Source of the DNA: Chitinophagales bacterium | GTDB lineage: Bacteria; Bacteroidota; Bacteroidia; Chitinophagales; Saprospiraceae | NCBI GenBank assembly: GCA_022360175.1 | Contig: JAKSDI010000136.1 | Coordinates: forward strand, 1-43,358 | Reading direction: 5' to 3' | Length of the DNA: 43,358 nucleotides | Shown here: positions 1-9,272 of the stretch, one piece after another | How positions within the stretch are numbered: the first letter of the stretch is position 1 | Layout: each line of letters begins with the position of its first letter | Made by a program: the position numbers and the translations under genes | The notes under the pieces: generated by a model | Databases searched by the model: none | Seen by the model: only the letters and a program-made list of their open reading frames with translations | What the model was told of the DNA's origin: nothing

Positions 1-17
1 GAAAGTTTTGAAAGAGC

Positions 18-1121
18 ATGAGTGATACGCAACAAGTACCCGCTATTTTACTACTAGAAGATGGCACCATTTTCCATGGAAAGTCTGCTGGTAAAATTGG
101 CACCACTACAGGAGAAATTTGCTTTAATACCGGTATGACAGGATATCAGGAAATTTTCACTGATCCTTCTTACTATGGGCAATTATTAGTTGCTACCAAC
201 GCACATATTGGCAACTATGGTATTAAGCGAACCGAATCTGAATCCTATAGCATTAAGATTGCAGGTCTGATCTGCAAAAAATTCACCCCTGCTTACAATC
301 GCCCTAAAGCAGATATGTCCATTCAGGAATATTTTGAAGAAGAGGCATTGGTTGGTATTACGGATGTTGATACTCGTGCGATTGTCCGGCACATCCGTAG
401 TAAAGGAGCGATGAATGCTATCATTTCTTCTGAAACGACCGATCTGGATGTATTGAAAAAACAACTAACTGAAGTTCCTCCAATGGAAGGGCTGGAACTG
501 GCATCAGTAGTAAGTACTAAAGAAATCTATACTTTTGGCGACCCTCATGCTAAATACAAGGTAGCTGTCTTTGACTATGGCATCAAGCAAAATATTTTAA
601 ACTGTTTTGCTGAACGCGATTGTTATATGAAAGTTTTTCCTGCCAAAACACCTCTTTCAGAAGTCAATGAATGGGCTCCTGATGGTTACTTCTTATCTAA
701 TGGCCCTGGAGACCCTGCACCGATGGACTATGCGGTAGAGTCTGCTAAAGCAATCCTGGAATCAGATAAACCACTCTTCGGTATCTGTTTAGGACATCAG
801 GTATTGGCTCGTGCAGTAGGTATTCCTACTTATAAGATGCACAATGGGCACCGTGGAATTAACCATCCTGTAAAAAACCTGATCAATGGCCGCTCTGAAA
901 TTACTAGCCAAAATCATGGTTTTGGAGTACATCCTGATGATATTCGCAAAAATGAAGATAAGGTAGAGATCACCCACGTCAATCTTAATGACGGTACCAT
1001 AGAAGGTATTAGAGTAAAAGGGAAGAAGGCATTTTCGGTGCAATATCACCCAGAAGCTTCTCCTGGCCCTCATGATGCCCGTTATCTTTTTGATGATTTC
1101 ATAAAATTAATGGAAAGTTAA
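18..1121 (+). CDS. carA: Carbamoyl-phosphate synthase small (glutaminase) subunit
   Basis: Hydrolyses glutamine and passes ammonia to the large subunit CarB to make carbamoyl phosphate for pyrimidine and arginine synthesis, in the cytoplasm. The 367-residue product has the usual length. The N-terminal small-chain domain (about 8-140) carries the typical GEICFNTGMTGYQE segment. The C-terminal class I glutamine amidotransferase domain (about 180-365) has the nucleophile C257 in GICLGHQ and H344/E346 in QYHPEAS, so the catalytic triad is complete. The ATG at 18 is preceded by a purine-rich stretch. carB is not in the window; the next gene, eno, follows 87 bases downstream on the same strand and is functionally unrelated. 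Identification is secure. Confidence 0.97.
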   Translation: MSDTQQVPAILLLEDGTIFHGKSAGKIGTTTGEICFNTGMTGYQEIFTDPSYYGQLLVATNAHIGNYGIKRTESESYSIKIAGLICKKFTPAYNRPKADMSIQEYFEEEALVGITDVDTRAIVRHIRSKGAMNAIISSETTDLDVLKKQLTEVPPMEGLELASVVSTKEIYTFGDPHAKYKVAVFDYGIKQNILNCFAERDCYMKVFPAKTPLSEVNEWAPDGYFLSNGPGDPAPMDYAVESAKAILESDKPLFGICLGHQVLARAVGIPTYKMHNGHRGINHPVKNLINGRSEITSQNHGFGVHPDDIRKNEDKVEITHVNLNDGTIEGIRVKGKKAFSVQYHPEASPGPHDARYLFDDFIKLMES

Positions 1122-1130
1122 TGTACTTAG

Positions 1131-2492
<1,362 letters not shown>

Positions 2493-2547
2493 GTTTATTG
2501 TCAACCCCCTGCTCTGGTAGTAATAAAAAATAAATTCTATATTCTCA

Positions 2548-2604
2548 ACGGATGAAATGTAAGTTTACAATTTGTTCTACAACTTGCTCGAGCATTTCAT
2601 CCGT
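2548..2604. repeat. Perfect 12-bp inverted repeat between eno and the ftsB-like gene
   Basis: ACGGATGAAATG (2548-2559) is exactly repeated in reverse complement as CATTTCATCCGT (2593-2604), with 33 bases between the arms. The 10-base palindrome TGCTCGAGCA (2585-2594) just touches the right arm. No T-tract follows directly, so this is more likely an RNA stem, processing site or operator than a simple intrinsic terminator. Confidence 0.6.
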
Positions 2605-2656
2605 ATTGGATTTATTTACGGGTTTTATTTTATAACTTACCCAAAAGCAAATTACC

Positions 2657-2977
2657 ATGGCAGGAAAAAACACATCTTGGAAGGTATTGATGCGGCAGAT
2701 ACCTGCACCACTGAGAAATAAATATTTCCTGGTGCTGGCTTTCTTTTTTATGTGGATGATATTCTTTGACCGGCACGATTTTATTACGCAATGGCGTTTG
2801 TCACGGGCAGTAGAAAACATGAAGCAGGAAAAAGAAGAGTATACGGAGAAGATTGAACAGGCAAAAAAAGAGAGATTAGACCTGGAAGTCAATAAGGAGA
2901 AATTTGCCCGCGAGAAGTACTATATGAAAAAAAATAACGAAGATGTGTTCATAATTGAAGAAAATAAAGAAGATTAA
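2657..2977 (+). CDS. FtsB/DivIC-like septum formation initiator protein
   Basis: A 106-residue bitopic protein with the layout of the septum-formation-initiator family: short basic cytoplasmic N-terminus, one membrane helix at about 23-38 ([14 protein letters not shown]), then a charged coiled coil at about 48-90. Family members (FtsB, DivIC) act with FtsL and FtsQ/DivIB at the division septum. The sequence is divergent, so the call rests on topology, length and position directly after eno. It ends 19 bases before the preferred sucD start and is probably co-transcribed with it. The upstream inverted repeat at 2548-2604 could control its expression. Confidence 0.75.
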   Translation: MAGKNTSWKVLMRQIPAPLRNKYFLVLAFFFMWMIFFDRHDFITQWRLSRAVENMKQEKEEYTEKIEQAKKERLDLEVNKEKFAREKYYMKKNNEDVFIIEENKED

Positions 2978-2996
2978 TCCTGATAAAACTCTAACT

Positions 2997-3866
2997 ATGT
3001 CAGTTCTTGTCAATAAAGACTCTAAAATCATCGTACAAGGTTTTACTGGAAAGGAAGGTACTTTTCATGCTAGCCAAATGATTGAATACGGTACTAATCT
3101 TGTAGGAGGTGTAACTCCTGGCAAAGGTGGTAAAGAACACCTTGATCGCCCTGTATTCAACACAGTAGACGAAGCAGTACAGAAAGCAGGTGCAGATACC
3201 TCTGTTATCTTTGTACCACCAGCATTTGCTGCTGATGCTATTATGGAAGCTGCTGAAGCAGGTATCAAAGTTATCATTTGTATTACAGAAGGCATTCCTG
3301 TGCAGGATATGGTAAAAGTAAAGGCATACTTAAGTGATAAAGATGTTCGCTTGGTTGGGCCTAACTGTCCTGGTGTAATGACACCTGGTGAAGCTAAGTG
3401 CGGTATCATGCCTGGTTTCATTCACAATCCTGGCCGTATAGGTATCGTATCTCGCTCTGGTACATTGACCTACGAAGCGGTAGATCAGGTTACTAAAGCT
3501 GGTATGGGGCAATCAACCTGTATTGGTATTGGTGGTGATCCTATTGTAGGTACTACTACTAAAGAAGCTGTTGAATTGTTGATGAATGATCCAGATACCG
3601 ATGGTATCATTATGATTGGTGAAATTGGTGGTGGTATGGAAGCAGAAGCCGCTCACTATATTAAAGAGCACGGCACGAAGCCAGTTGTAGGATTCATTGC
3701 TGGACAGACTGCTCCTAAAGGCCGTACAATGGGCCATGCTGGTGCCATTATTGGTGGTGCAGATGATACTGCTGAAGCAAAAATGAAAATTATGGAAGCT
3801 TGTGGTATTCACGTTGTAAATTCTCCTGCTGAGATTGGAGAAACGATGAAGAAAGCATTAGCCTAA
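2997..3866 (+). CDS. sucD: Succinate-CoA ligase (ADP-forming) subunit alpha
   Basis: Alpha subunit of succinyl-CoA synthetase; makes ATP or GTP from succinyl-CoA in the TCA cycle together with SucB, which is not in the window. The 289-residue product has an N-terminal CoA-binding domain ([16 protein letters not shown] from about residue 10, later GPNCPG) and the ATP-citrate-lyase/succinyl-CoA ligase domain. H247 in [10 protein letters not shown] is the phosphohistidine. The open frame extends upstream to an ATG at 2955 inside the preceding gene, but the family N-terminus starts at MSVLVNKDS, so the ATG at 2997 is preferred. A strong terminator follows. Confidence 0.96.
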   Translation: MSVLVNKDSKIIVQGFTGKEGTFHASQMIEYGTNLVGGVTPGKGGKEHLDRPVFNTVDEAVQKAGADTSVIFVPPAFAADAIMEAAEAGIKVIICITEGIPVQDMVKVKAYLSDKDVRLVGPNCPGVMTPGEAKCGIMPGFIHNPGRIGIVSRSGTLTYEAVDQVTKAGMGQSTCIGIGGDPIVGTTTKEAVELLMNDPDTDGIIMIGEIGGGMEAEAAHYIKEHGTKPVVGFIAGQTAPKGRTMGHAGAIIGGADDTAEAKMKIMEACGIHVVNSPAEIGETMKKALA

Positions 3867-3873
3867 ATATATT

Positions 3874-3906
3874 AAAGGGCAAAATCTCTGAGAGGTTTTG
3901 CCCTTT
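3874..3906. terminator. Bidirectional intrinsic terminator after sucD
   Basis: AAAGGGCAAAA (3874-3884) and TTTTGCCCTTT (3896-3906) form a perfect 11-bp stem; CTCT/AGAG in the loop extend it. The T-run on one strand and A-run on the other let it serve sucD (+) and the convergent gene ending at 3925 (-). Confidence 0.9.
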
Positions 3907-3924
3907 ATTGATTCTATTGCGACT

Positions 3925-4470
3925 TTAATAAGATAGGAGTAGTATAATTATCACCAACACCAAAATCACCAGTGTCAAAGTGACATAAAAGCTATTCGTG
4001 TTTCTGTATTTATTGAACAGTTTTTCCATTGCTTCCCTCCACTCCAGACTACGCCCTACCGGTTCAAATAACATTACAAAGTATTCTGGCCTTCCCAGGT
4101 TTTTATTGTCTCCATGTTTGCTGAGTATAAAAAATTCACTGTCTAAAAACGCCAGGTCATACAATTCACTGTTTATCATAAACTTATTAGAAGAAGGCAA
4201 ATAGCGCCAACTTCCTTCGTTTATATCACCATTTACTGATTGCAGGTATTCTCCTCCATCATTAAAGAAATGTAAGATTTTACTGTGGAAGGTTTCACTG
4301 TCTCGAATTTCCAGCCAAGCTTTATTCAAATAAAATTCCTCTTCCCTCAAATCTTCGCCCAAAGATCGAACGACTCTCAGAATATCATTAAGATATCCAT
4401 CCATCGTCTCATTTTGGGGCATCTCTGCACTTAGTGAACGTGAAACAGACTCCAGAAATTTGTTCTCCAC
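3925..4470 (-). CDS. Tail-anchored hypothetical protein (GTG start)
   Basis: No family recognised. The 181-residue protein is hydrophilic except for its last 21 residues (161-181, FYVTLTLVILVLVIIILLLSY), a membrane helix running to the C-terminus with no signal peptide. That makes it a tail-anchored protein with a cytosolic domain. The cytosolic part is acidic and predicted helical near the N-terminus. The start is GTG at 4470: no in-frame ATG lies between it and the upstream stop, and the next ATG would remove 16 residues. A TAATTTTG promoter element lies 24 bases upstream and a perfect 40-bp palindrome just beyond. The gene is downstream of the carotenoid operon, but nothing links it to carotenoids. 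Confidence 0.75.
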   Translation of the reverse strand: MENKFLESVSRSLSAEMPQNETMDGYLNDILRVVRSLGEDLREEEFYLNKAWLEIRDSETFHSKILHFFNDGGEYLQSVNGDINEGSWRYLPSSNKFMINSELYDLAFLDSEFFILSKHGDNKNLGRPEYFVMLFEPVGRSLEWREAMEKLFNKYRNTNSFYVTLTLVILVLVIIILLLSY

Positions 4471-4493
4471 GTAGATTTCGTTTGGTGTAGTTA

Positions 4494-4501
4494 CAAAATT
4501 A
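4494..4501 (-). promoter_or_regulatory. TAnnTTTG -7 element for the tail-anchored protein gene
   Basis: On the minus strand this reads TAATTTTG, an exact match to the Bacteroidota -7 consensus TAnnTTTG, 24 bases before the GTG start at 4470. The expected -33 position falls inside the 40-bp palindrome and has no TTTG, so promoter strength is uncertain and a palindrome-binding factor could influence it. Confidence 0.5.
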
Positions 4502-4510
4502 GTAAAATCT

Positions 4511-4550
4511 CACTATAGCATGGTGATTTTAAAATCACCATGCTATAGTG
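4511..4550. terminator. Perfect 40-bp palindrome (20+20, no spacer) after crtZ
   Basis: Bases 4511-4530 are exactly the reverse complement of 4531-4550, with TTTTAAAA at the centre and CACTATAGCATGG at the outer arm. As RNA it forms a long hairpin with a small A/U loop. It lies 12 bases past the crtZ stop and on the minus strand is followed by AGATTTTACTAATTTT, so it can terminate the ribE-crt transcript. It also abuts the promoter element of the next gene, so an operator role is possible. Confidence 0.75.
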
Positions 4551-4562
4551 GTTTCACTAATA

Positions 4563-5030
4563 CTACCAACTCTTACGCTTCCTGAAATATTTTGGATGCA
4601 CAAATAATAATCCAAAAGATACGCCATCTTCTTTTTCGCGTTTGGCATGATGAGCGCCATGAGCTCTGAGTATAGCCCGTGAGTAAGGGCTATCCAGTTG
4701 GCGAAACCAACTAAATCGCTGATGAATATACACATCGTGAATGAGGAAATAAATTAGTCCGTATATAGAAATCCCCACTCCTACAAAGAATAGCCAAAAA
4801 TGGGGTGTAGAAGAACCAATGATATAACAAGCGGCACTAGGTATAGCAAATACAAGGAAAAACAAGTCGTTTTTTTCAAAAAAACCTTCCTTTTCATGTT
4901 TAGGTAAATGATGATCTTCATGCCAATTCCACAAAAAACCATGCATAATGTACTTATGTGCAAACCAGGCTATGAATTCCATCCCGACAATTGCAGCAAT
5001 GGTAACAATAGTATATATCAGCGTATCCAT
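4563..5030 (-). CDS. crtZ: Beta-carotene 3-hydroxylase (CrtZ type)
   Basis: Di-iron membrane hydroxylase of the fatty-acid hydroxylase superfamily; adds the 3-hydroxyl to beta-ionone rings of carotenoids. The 155-residue protein has all four histidine boxes: H25-x4-H30, H37-xx-H40-H41, H98-x4-H103 and H124-xx-H127-H128. Hydrophobic helices lie near residues 4-22, 56-72 and 78-96. The length matches bacterial CrtZ. Its start lies inside the end of cruF (13-base overlap), so it is translationally coupled and last in the crtD-cruF-crtZ operon. With a monocyclic gamma-carotene-type substrate it would hydroxylate the single ring. The strong palindrome at 4511-4550 closes the operon. Confidence 0.93.
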   Translation of the reverse strand: MDTLIYTIVTIAAIVGMEFIAWFAHKYIMHGFLWNWHEDHHLPKHEKEGFFEKNDLFFLVFAIPSAACYIIGSSTPHFWLFFVGVGISIYGLIYFLIHDVYIHQRFSWFRQLDSPYSRAILRAHGAHHAKREKEDGVSFGLLFVHPKYFRKRKSW

Positions 5031-5689
5031 AAATTAATGTTTAACACCAAGAAGAACAAAAACTGTAGGAGAAACAAAGATATAGCGACTTTGTTCCTGG
5101 TATTTTTATGTCCATATGCGAAATAACATTCTAAAGGTAAAGCCACTATAAACCAGCCGATATAATTACGGAGAGGAATGTCATTACCCTCCCACTGCCA
5201 AAAGTCATATGCTATAGCAACGGGTTCGATGAATACATCCAGGCCTACCATTAGAAGAGCCGCTAATAAACCTCGCCAAAACCAATGGTGATACTTTAAC
5301 AATACATTCGCTATTATACCCGCACAATATCCTAGCATCATCCAGTTTATCCCTATCATAAAAGGAGTATCCCACATTTTGGGGCCTAGTACTTTGCCAT
5401 AATTATAATCACCAAAGAGTATTCCTGTTTGTACTCCGAATACTTCCGCTGTGAAACCTACCAGATAAGCCAATACTAAATACAGATAAGTGGTTGTTTT
5501 CCATCTGGGATGAAAATAGAAGATAATTGCTGTTGAAACCAGTAAATTTAGAGGCGTCAATAATATAAACTGCTCGTGTACAGGTAGTATAATACCGACT
5601 ATCCCAACAACATAAAGAATTAGCAGAATGACAATTCCTATAGCAGGTGTAAACCCTTGAGGCCATTTATATGGTGCAGCTACATTCAT
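5018..5689 (-). CDS. cruF: Carotenoid 1,2-hydratase, CruF type (DUF422 family)
   Basis: A 223-residue polytopic membrane protein with about seven hydrophobic helices, of the carotenoid biosynthesis family (PF04240) to which gamma-carotene 1'-hydroxylase CruF belongs. Conserved-looking polar stretches include TAEVFGVQTGILFGDYNYG (about 77-95), GINWMMLGYCAG and DVFIEPVAI. CruF hydrates the linear psi-end of gamma-carotene to give a 1'-hydroxyl. The ATG overlaps the crtD stop as ATGA (5686-5689), and the 3' end overlaps crtZ by 13 bases, so it is the middle gene of a tight operon. Position between a CrtD-type desaturase and CrtZ supports CruF over other members of this family, some of which are uncharacterised. 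Function is inferred from family and context. Confidence 0.85.
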   Translation of the reverse strand: MNVAAPYKWPQGFTPAIGIVILLILYVVGIVGIILPVHEQFILLTPLNLLVSTAIIFYFHPRWKTTTYLYLVLAYLVGFTAEVFGVQTGILFGDYNYGKVLGPKMWDTPFMIGINWMMLGYCAGIIANVLLKYHHWFWRGLLAALLMVGLDVFIEPVAIAYDFWQWEGNDIPLRNYIGWFIVALPLECYFAYGHKNTRNKVAISLFLLQFLFFLVLNINLWIR

Positions 5690-7158
5690 TGTTTAATATT
5701 CTTATCATGCATTAAATCATCCACAATTTTCGCGGAAAGCAAACAAAGAGGGATTCCTCCCCCCGGGTGTACACTGCCCCCACAAAAGTAAAGCTTCTTT
5801 ATGCGATTAGAAAAATTAGCATGACGCATGAAAGCAGCCATCCTATTATTAGAACTAGTCCCATACAATGCTCCAAGATGAGAAAAGGTCTTACTTTCAA
5901 TACTTCTGGGGTCCAAAACTTCCTCACACTCTATCAAAGGAGCAATGTCTACTCCCAGTATTCGGCTCAATTTATTTTGTATCCGCTTTCGTGAAAGCTG
6001 AATCAGGGAATCCCAATCTTGTCCACTATTGTGAGGGACATTAATCATTGTAAACCAGTTTTCGCATCCCTCAGGAGCATCATCAGACTCATATTTCTGA
6101 GTAATATTGAGATATACTGTTGGATCTTCGTACAATCTGCCCTCTTCCATTTCTGCGAATTCCTTTTCGTAATGATCGCTGAAAAAGATATTGTGCAAAT
6201 TCAATTCAAAGAAGGCCTTTTTAATCCCCCAGTAAAAAATAAGAGCAGAGGTCGATTTTTGTTGATTTAATATACGTTTTGGATGACGTTCATTAGGTAA
6301 GAGGCGCTCGTAAGCAAAAAAAACATCCATATTGCTAATAATGTAATCAAATGCTATAGGCTTGCTTTTAACTTTTAATGCATAGGCGTTCCCATTCTCC
6401 ACCAGAATTTCTTCTACAGGAGTATTAAAATGAAATTGCACCCCTTTTTCTAGTGCTAACTCATAAATGCTTTGGGTAATGCTGTACATTCCTCCTTTAG
6501 GGTGATAAGCACCAATATGAAATTCGAAGTGAGGAATAATATTCAGTAATCCTGGTGCTTTGTATGGATTAGATCCATTGTAAGTGGCAAATCGATTGAA
6601 TAACTGTACCAGTTTGGGATGTTTTAGAATACGCTTATTGGCAGCATCCATACTCACAAACAAATCCAGGCCCGGTATTGCCAACATAGCCCGCAATACT
6701 TTGGCATTCATCCAGGTACCTAAACGATGAAGCGACTTTTCAAGGAAAATACGGCCCGTTAATTCATATTTTTTAGCACTTTCATCAAAAGCTTGCCACA
6801 CCCTATGTTGGGGTACTTTTAGTTTTTCTTCTACTTCTTTAGCAAAAGCTTTTTTATCTCCATGAGCCTGTAAGCGAGTTCCATCTTCCCAAAAGTAATG
6901 GCAAATTACAGGCAGGCGCTGATAATGAAAAGGGTATGGTTTTGCATAAGCTGCTACTCTGTAAAGGTCTTCAACATACTGTGGCATGGTAAAGAGCGAA
7001 GGGCCTGCATCAAAGCGATATTTACCTAATCTAAACTCAGAAAGCTTTCCTCCAGGATAAGCATTTGCCTCAAACACATGTACTTCATAGCCTCGGCTCG
7101 CCATACGTACTGCCGAAGCCAAACCCGCTATCCCTGCACCAATGATTCCAATCTTCAA
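5686..7158 (-). CDS. crtD: Carotenoid desaturase, probably 1-hydroxycarotenoid 3,4-desaturase CrtD (TTG start)
   Basis: FAD-dependent carotenoid oxidoreductase of the CrtI/CrtD family, 490 residues. The N-terminal dinucleotide-binding motif GIIGAGIAGLASAV is followed by VFEANAYPGGKLSE and RFDAGPSLFTMP; the C-terminus has YFCGGSVHPGGGIPLCL. The DAGPSLFTMP and SSNNRMAAFMRH segments resemble CrtD of Bacteroidota rather than CrtI, whose equivalent segment, as recalled, reads DMGPSWYWMP. CrtD introduces the 3',4' double bond after CruF has acted. The start is TTG at 7158; no in-frame ATG precedes it and the FAD motif begins at residue 2. A tiny ATG-ATT-TGA frame overlaps this TTG. Phytoene desaturase CrtI is the alternative assignment. 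Confidence 0.85.
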   Translation of the reverse strand: MKIGIIGAGIAGLASAVRMASRGYEVHVFEANAYPGGKLSEFRLGKYRFDAGPSLFTMPQYVEDLYRVAAYAKPYPFHYQRLPVICHYFWEDGTRLQAHGDKKAFAKEVEEKLKVPQHRVWQAFDESAKKYELTGRIFLEKSLHRLGTWMNAKVLRAMLAIPGLDLFVSMDAANKRILKHPKLVQLFNRFATYNGSNPYKAPGLLNIIPHFEFHIGAYHPKGGMYSITQSIYELALEKGVQFHFNTPVEEILVENGNAYALKVKSKPIAFDYIISNMDVFFAYERLLPNERHPKRILNQQKSTSALIFYWGIKKAFFELNLHNIFFSDHYEKEFAEMEEGRLYEDPTVYLNITQKYESDDAPEGCENWFTMINVPHNSGQDWDSLIQLSRKRIQNKLSRILGVDIAPLIECEEVLDPRSIESKTFSHLGALYGTSSNNRMAAFMRHANFSNRIKKLYFCGGSVHPGGGIPLCLLSAKIVDDLMHDKNIKQ

Positions 7159-7234
7159 ATCATAAAAGTTTCGGGACTAACAATTGTTTTTCTGTTTTGT
7201 TGAGCCTATTACCAAGTATTAGCAGTAGTTAAGC

Positions 7235-7831
7235 TTAAACCTGCTGATACAGCTTAGCATAACGGGCAATATACTTCCCTATAATATCAAATTCCAGGTT
7301 GACCGTATCCCCTTCTTTAAGCGTATTGAAATTGGTATGCTCGTGCGTATAAGGGATAATAGCTACGGAAAACATTTCCCCTTTTGGCTCAACTACTGTC
7401 AAACTAACGCCATTAATACAAACAGAACCTTTATCAACTAACAAATGCTCTTCAGTAGGTTGATAACGAAAACGGTAATACCAACTACCATCTCGCTCAT
7501 CTACACCAGTACAAATAGCAGTTGCATCTACATGCCCCTGTACAATATGGCCGTCTAAACGTCCATTTGCCTGCATAGCGCGCTCCAGGTTGACCAAACT
7601 ACCTTCTTTCAATTGCCCCAGGTTGGTGCGAATTAATGTTTCTTCAATAGCAGTAACCGTATGTATATCTTCCTCTATCGCAACTACTGTCAGACATGTA
7701 CCATTATGCGCAATACTTTGATCGATCTTCAAGTCTGAAGAAATAGGCGATTGAATGTGAAAATGCAAATTAGTTCCTTCCTGCTCTATACGCCGGACAA
7801 AACCCAATGATTCGATGATTCCTGTAAACAT
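7235..7831 (-). CDS. ribE: Riboflavin synthase alpha subunit
   Basis: Catalyses dismutation of two 6,7-dimethyl-8-ribityllumazines to riboflavin, the last step of riboflavin synthesis. The 198-residue protein shows the two lumazine-binding repeats: MFTGIIESLG at the very N-terminus, and the second repeat starting near GHIVQGHVDATA (about residue 95). CINGVSLTVV is the second-repeat counterpart of HNGTCLTVV in the first. The ATG at 7831 puts the family's invariant MFTGIIE first. It lies 76 bases upstream of crtD on the same strand, so the FAD-dependent carotenoid genes may share its transcript. No FMN riboswitch was recognised in the 174-base gap upstream. Confidence 0.96.
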   Translation of the reverse strand: MFTGIIESLGFVRRIEQEGTNLHFHIQSPISSDLKIDQSIAHNGTCLTVVAIEEDIHTVTAIEETLIRTNLGQLKEGSLVNLERAMQANGRLDGHIVQGHVDATAICTGVDERDGSWYYRFRYQPTEEHLLVDKGSVCINGVSLTVVEPKGEMFSVAIIPYTHEHTNFNTLKEGDTVNLEFDIIGKYIARYAKLYQQV

Positions 7832-8005
7832 ATTATTTATCGTTCTTTATTAAGCTGCTGGTTTCTTTGTAACTTTCGTGCTGAAATGTATTTTATATAT
7901 AGATAACCCTTCATAAACACATGGGTTCATCGTGAAGACTTCTCTTTTAAATAACAAAGATGTACTCACGCTATTATTACCCAACGAATGTTAGTTGAAT
8001 AGGAA

Positions 8006-8500
8006 ATGGAACAGATTAACCCGGAAGAGATTTTTAATTCCCTTAAAGAGTACGCGCTACAAACAGGGCCGATTGAATGGGCTGCCGCTGCTGGCCTATT
8101 TATTATATTGCTCATTGCTATTTCAATGATGTCTGGCAAACGAAGGCGCAAGAAGAAAGCTAAAACAGTAGCTCCACGGTTGAGTCTTCAGGGGTTTCAA
8201 GTCTCTCCTATGGGTAGAGATGCTTACCTAAAAGTACTGAACAACGGGCAACTGGCACATATAACTGATCTTTCTATAAAAGGGAGAAGAGATATTTCAG
8301 TTAAAAACGAAGTAGCCGGGCATCAGATGCCCTCTGGCGAATCCTACCGAATTTTATTAGAATCTGTTGGCGCTGAAAAGCTCAGCAATAACTTTACAAT
8401 CGAACTGACCTATATGGATCAGTTGGGAAATGTCTATCAACAAAATTTCCCAATGAAACAACAAATTGCCAAGCCTGCTAAACTTATCCGCCTCGCTTAG
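8006..8500 (+). CDS. Membrane-anchored hypothetical protein with beta-rich domain
   Basis: No family recognised. The 164-residue protein has an acidic N-terminal segment, one membrane helix at about 24-42 (EWAAAAGLFIILLIAISMM), then a strongly basic stretch KRRRKKK (45-51), which predicts a cytoplasmic C-terminus. Residues 55-164 look beta-rich, with alternating hydrophobic residues like an immunoglobulin-like domain. A short AGGAA precedes the ATG at 8006, which is unusual here because most genes lack a clear ribosome-binding site. It lies 28 bases before bshB1 on the same strand, so the two are probably co-transcribed; no functional link to thiol metabolism is evident. Confidence 0.8.
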   Translation: MEQINPEEIFNSLKEYALQTGPIEWAAAAGLFIILLIAISMMSGKRRRKKKAKTVAPRLSLQGFQVSPMGRDAYLKVLNNGQLAHITDLSIKGRRDISVKNEVAGHQMPSGESYRILLESVGAEKLSNNFTIELTYMDQLGNVYQQNFPMKQQIAKPAKLIRLA

Positions 8501-8528
8501 GTTATCTACCTAAATCAACGTTTAAACA

Positions 8529-9263
8529 ATGAAAGTAGATATATTGGCTATCGGAGTTCATCCCGATGATGTAGAACTAAGCTGTAGTGGTACTTTGTTG
8601 CGTCATATTGACATGGGCAAAACGGTAGGCTTACTTGACCTCACAAGAGGAGAATTAGGTACTAGGGGAAGTGCTGAAATCAGAGATCAGGAAGCAGCTG
8701 AAGCAGCCAGATTGATGGGAGCTGCTTTTCGCAAAAACCTTGCAATGGCAGATGGCTTTTTTGAATACTCAAGAGAAAATATATTAAAAATCATCCCTAT
8801 CATCCGTGAGCACCAACCAGAAATAATACTTGCCAATGCCGTTGATGATCGGCATCCTGATCACGGTAGAGCGGCCAAATTAGTAGCAGATGCATGTTTT
8901 TATGCCGGATTGATAAAAATCCCTACAATAGGTAGCGACGGACAACCGCAAGAACGCTGGCGCCCTAAAGCACTTTATCATTACATTCAGGATAGAAACC
9001 TGCATCCGGATTTTGTAGTAGATATTAGTGAGCAAATTGATCGAAAAATAGAATTGATAAAAGCATTCAAGTCACAATTTTATGTACCTGAAGCACAGGA
9101 GGAATTCAAGGAGGAATTAAGCTCTCCTATTTCGAGTAAATCTTTCATGGATTTCTTGAAGGCGAAAGCTGCTTCCTACGGCCGAGTCGCTGGATACGAT
9201 TATGCAGAAGGTTTTACTTGTGATAGAACTCCTGGGCTTAGCAATTTATTTATGCTGGATTGA
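8529..9263 (+). CDS. bshB1: Bacillithiol biosynthesis deacetylase
   Basis: Zinc-dependent PIG-L/LmbE-family deacetylase that removes acetate from GlcNAc-malate in bacillithiol synthesis. The 244-residue length is typical for BshB1. The metal-binding pattern is complete: H11 and D14 in GVHPDDVE and H112 in DDRHPDHGRA. The segment GLLDLTRGELGTRGSAEIRDQEA is characteristic of BshB1, as is the C-terminal YDYAEGFTCDRTPGLSNLFML. The ligase and transferase genes bshC and bshA are not in the window. The gene is convergent with the kinase gene that ends 9 bases downstream, with no room for a separate terminator. Confidence 0.93.
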   Translation: MKVDILAIGVHPDDVELSCSGTLLRHIDMGKTVGLLDLTRGELGTRGSAEIRDQEAAEAARLMGAAFRKNLAMADGFFEYSRENILKIIPIIREHQPEIILANAVDDRHPDHGRAAKLVADACFYAGLIKIPTIGSDGQPQERWRPKALYHYIQDRNLHPDFVVDISEQIDRKIELIKAFKSQFYVPEAQEEFKEELSSPISSKSFMDFLKAKAASYGRVAGYDYAEGFTCDRTPGLSNLFMLD

Positions 9264-9272
9264 TTTGAATTT

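Noticed and set aside
2955-2996. Upstream ATG as the sucD start
   Set aside because: It lies inside the ftsB-like gene, and family members begin at the sequence starting with the ATG at 2997.
5686-7158. Assignment as phytoene desaturase CrtI
   Set aside because: Not excluded, but the DAGPSLFTMP segment and linkage to cruF and crtZ favour CrtD.
7832-8005. Possible FMN riboswitch upstream of ribE
   Set aside because: No conserved RFN-element segments could be recognised in the gap.
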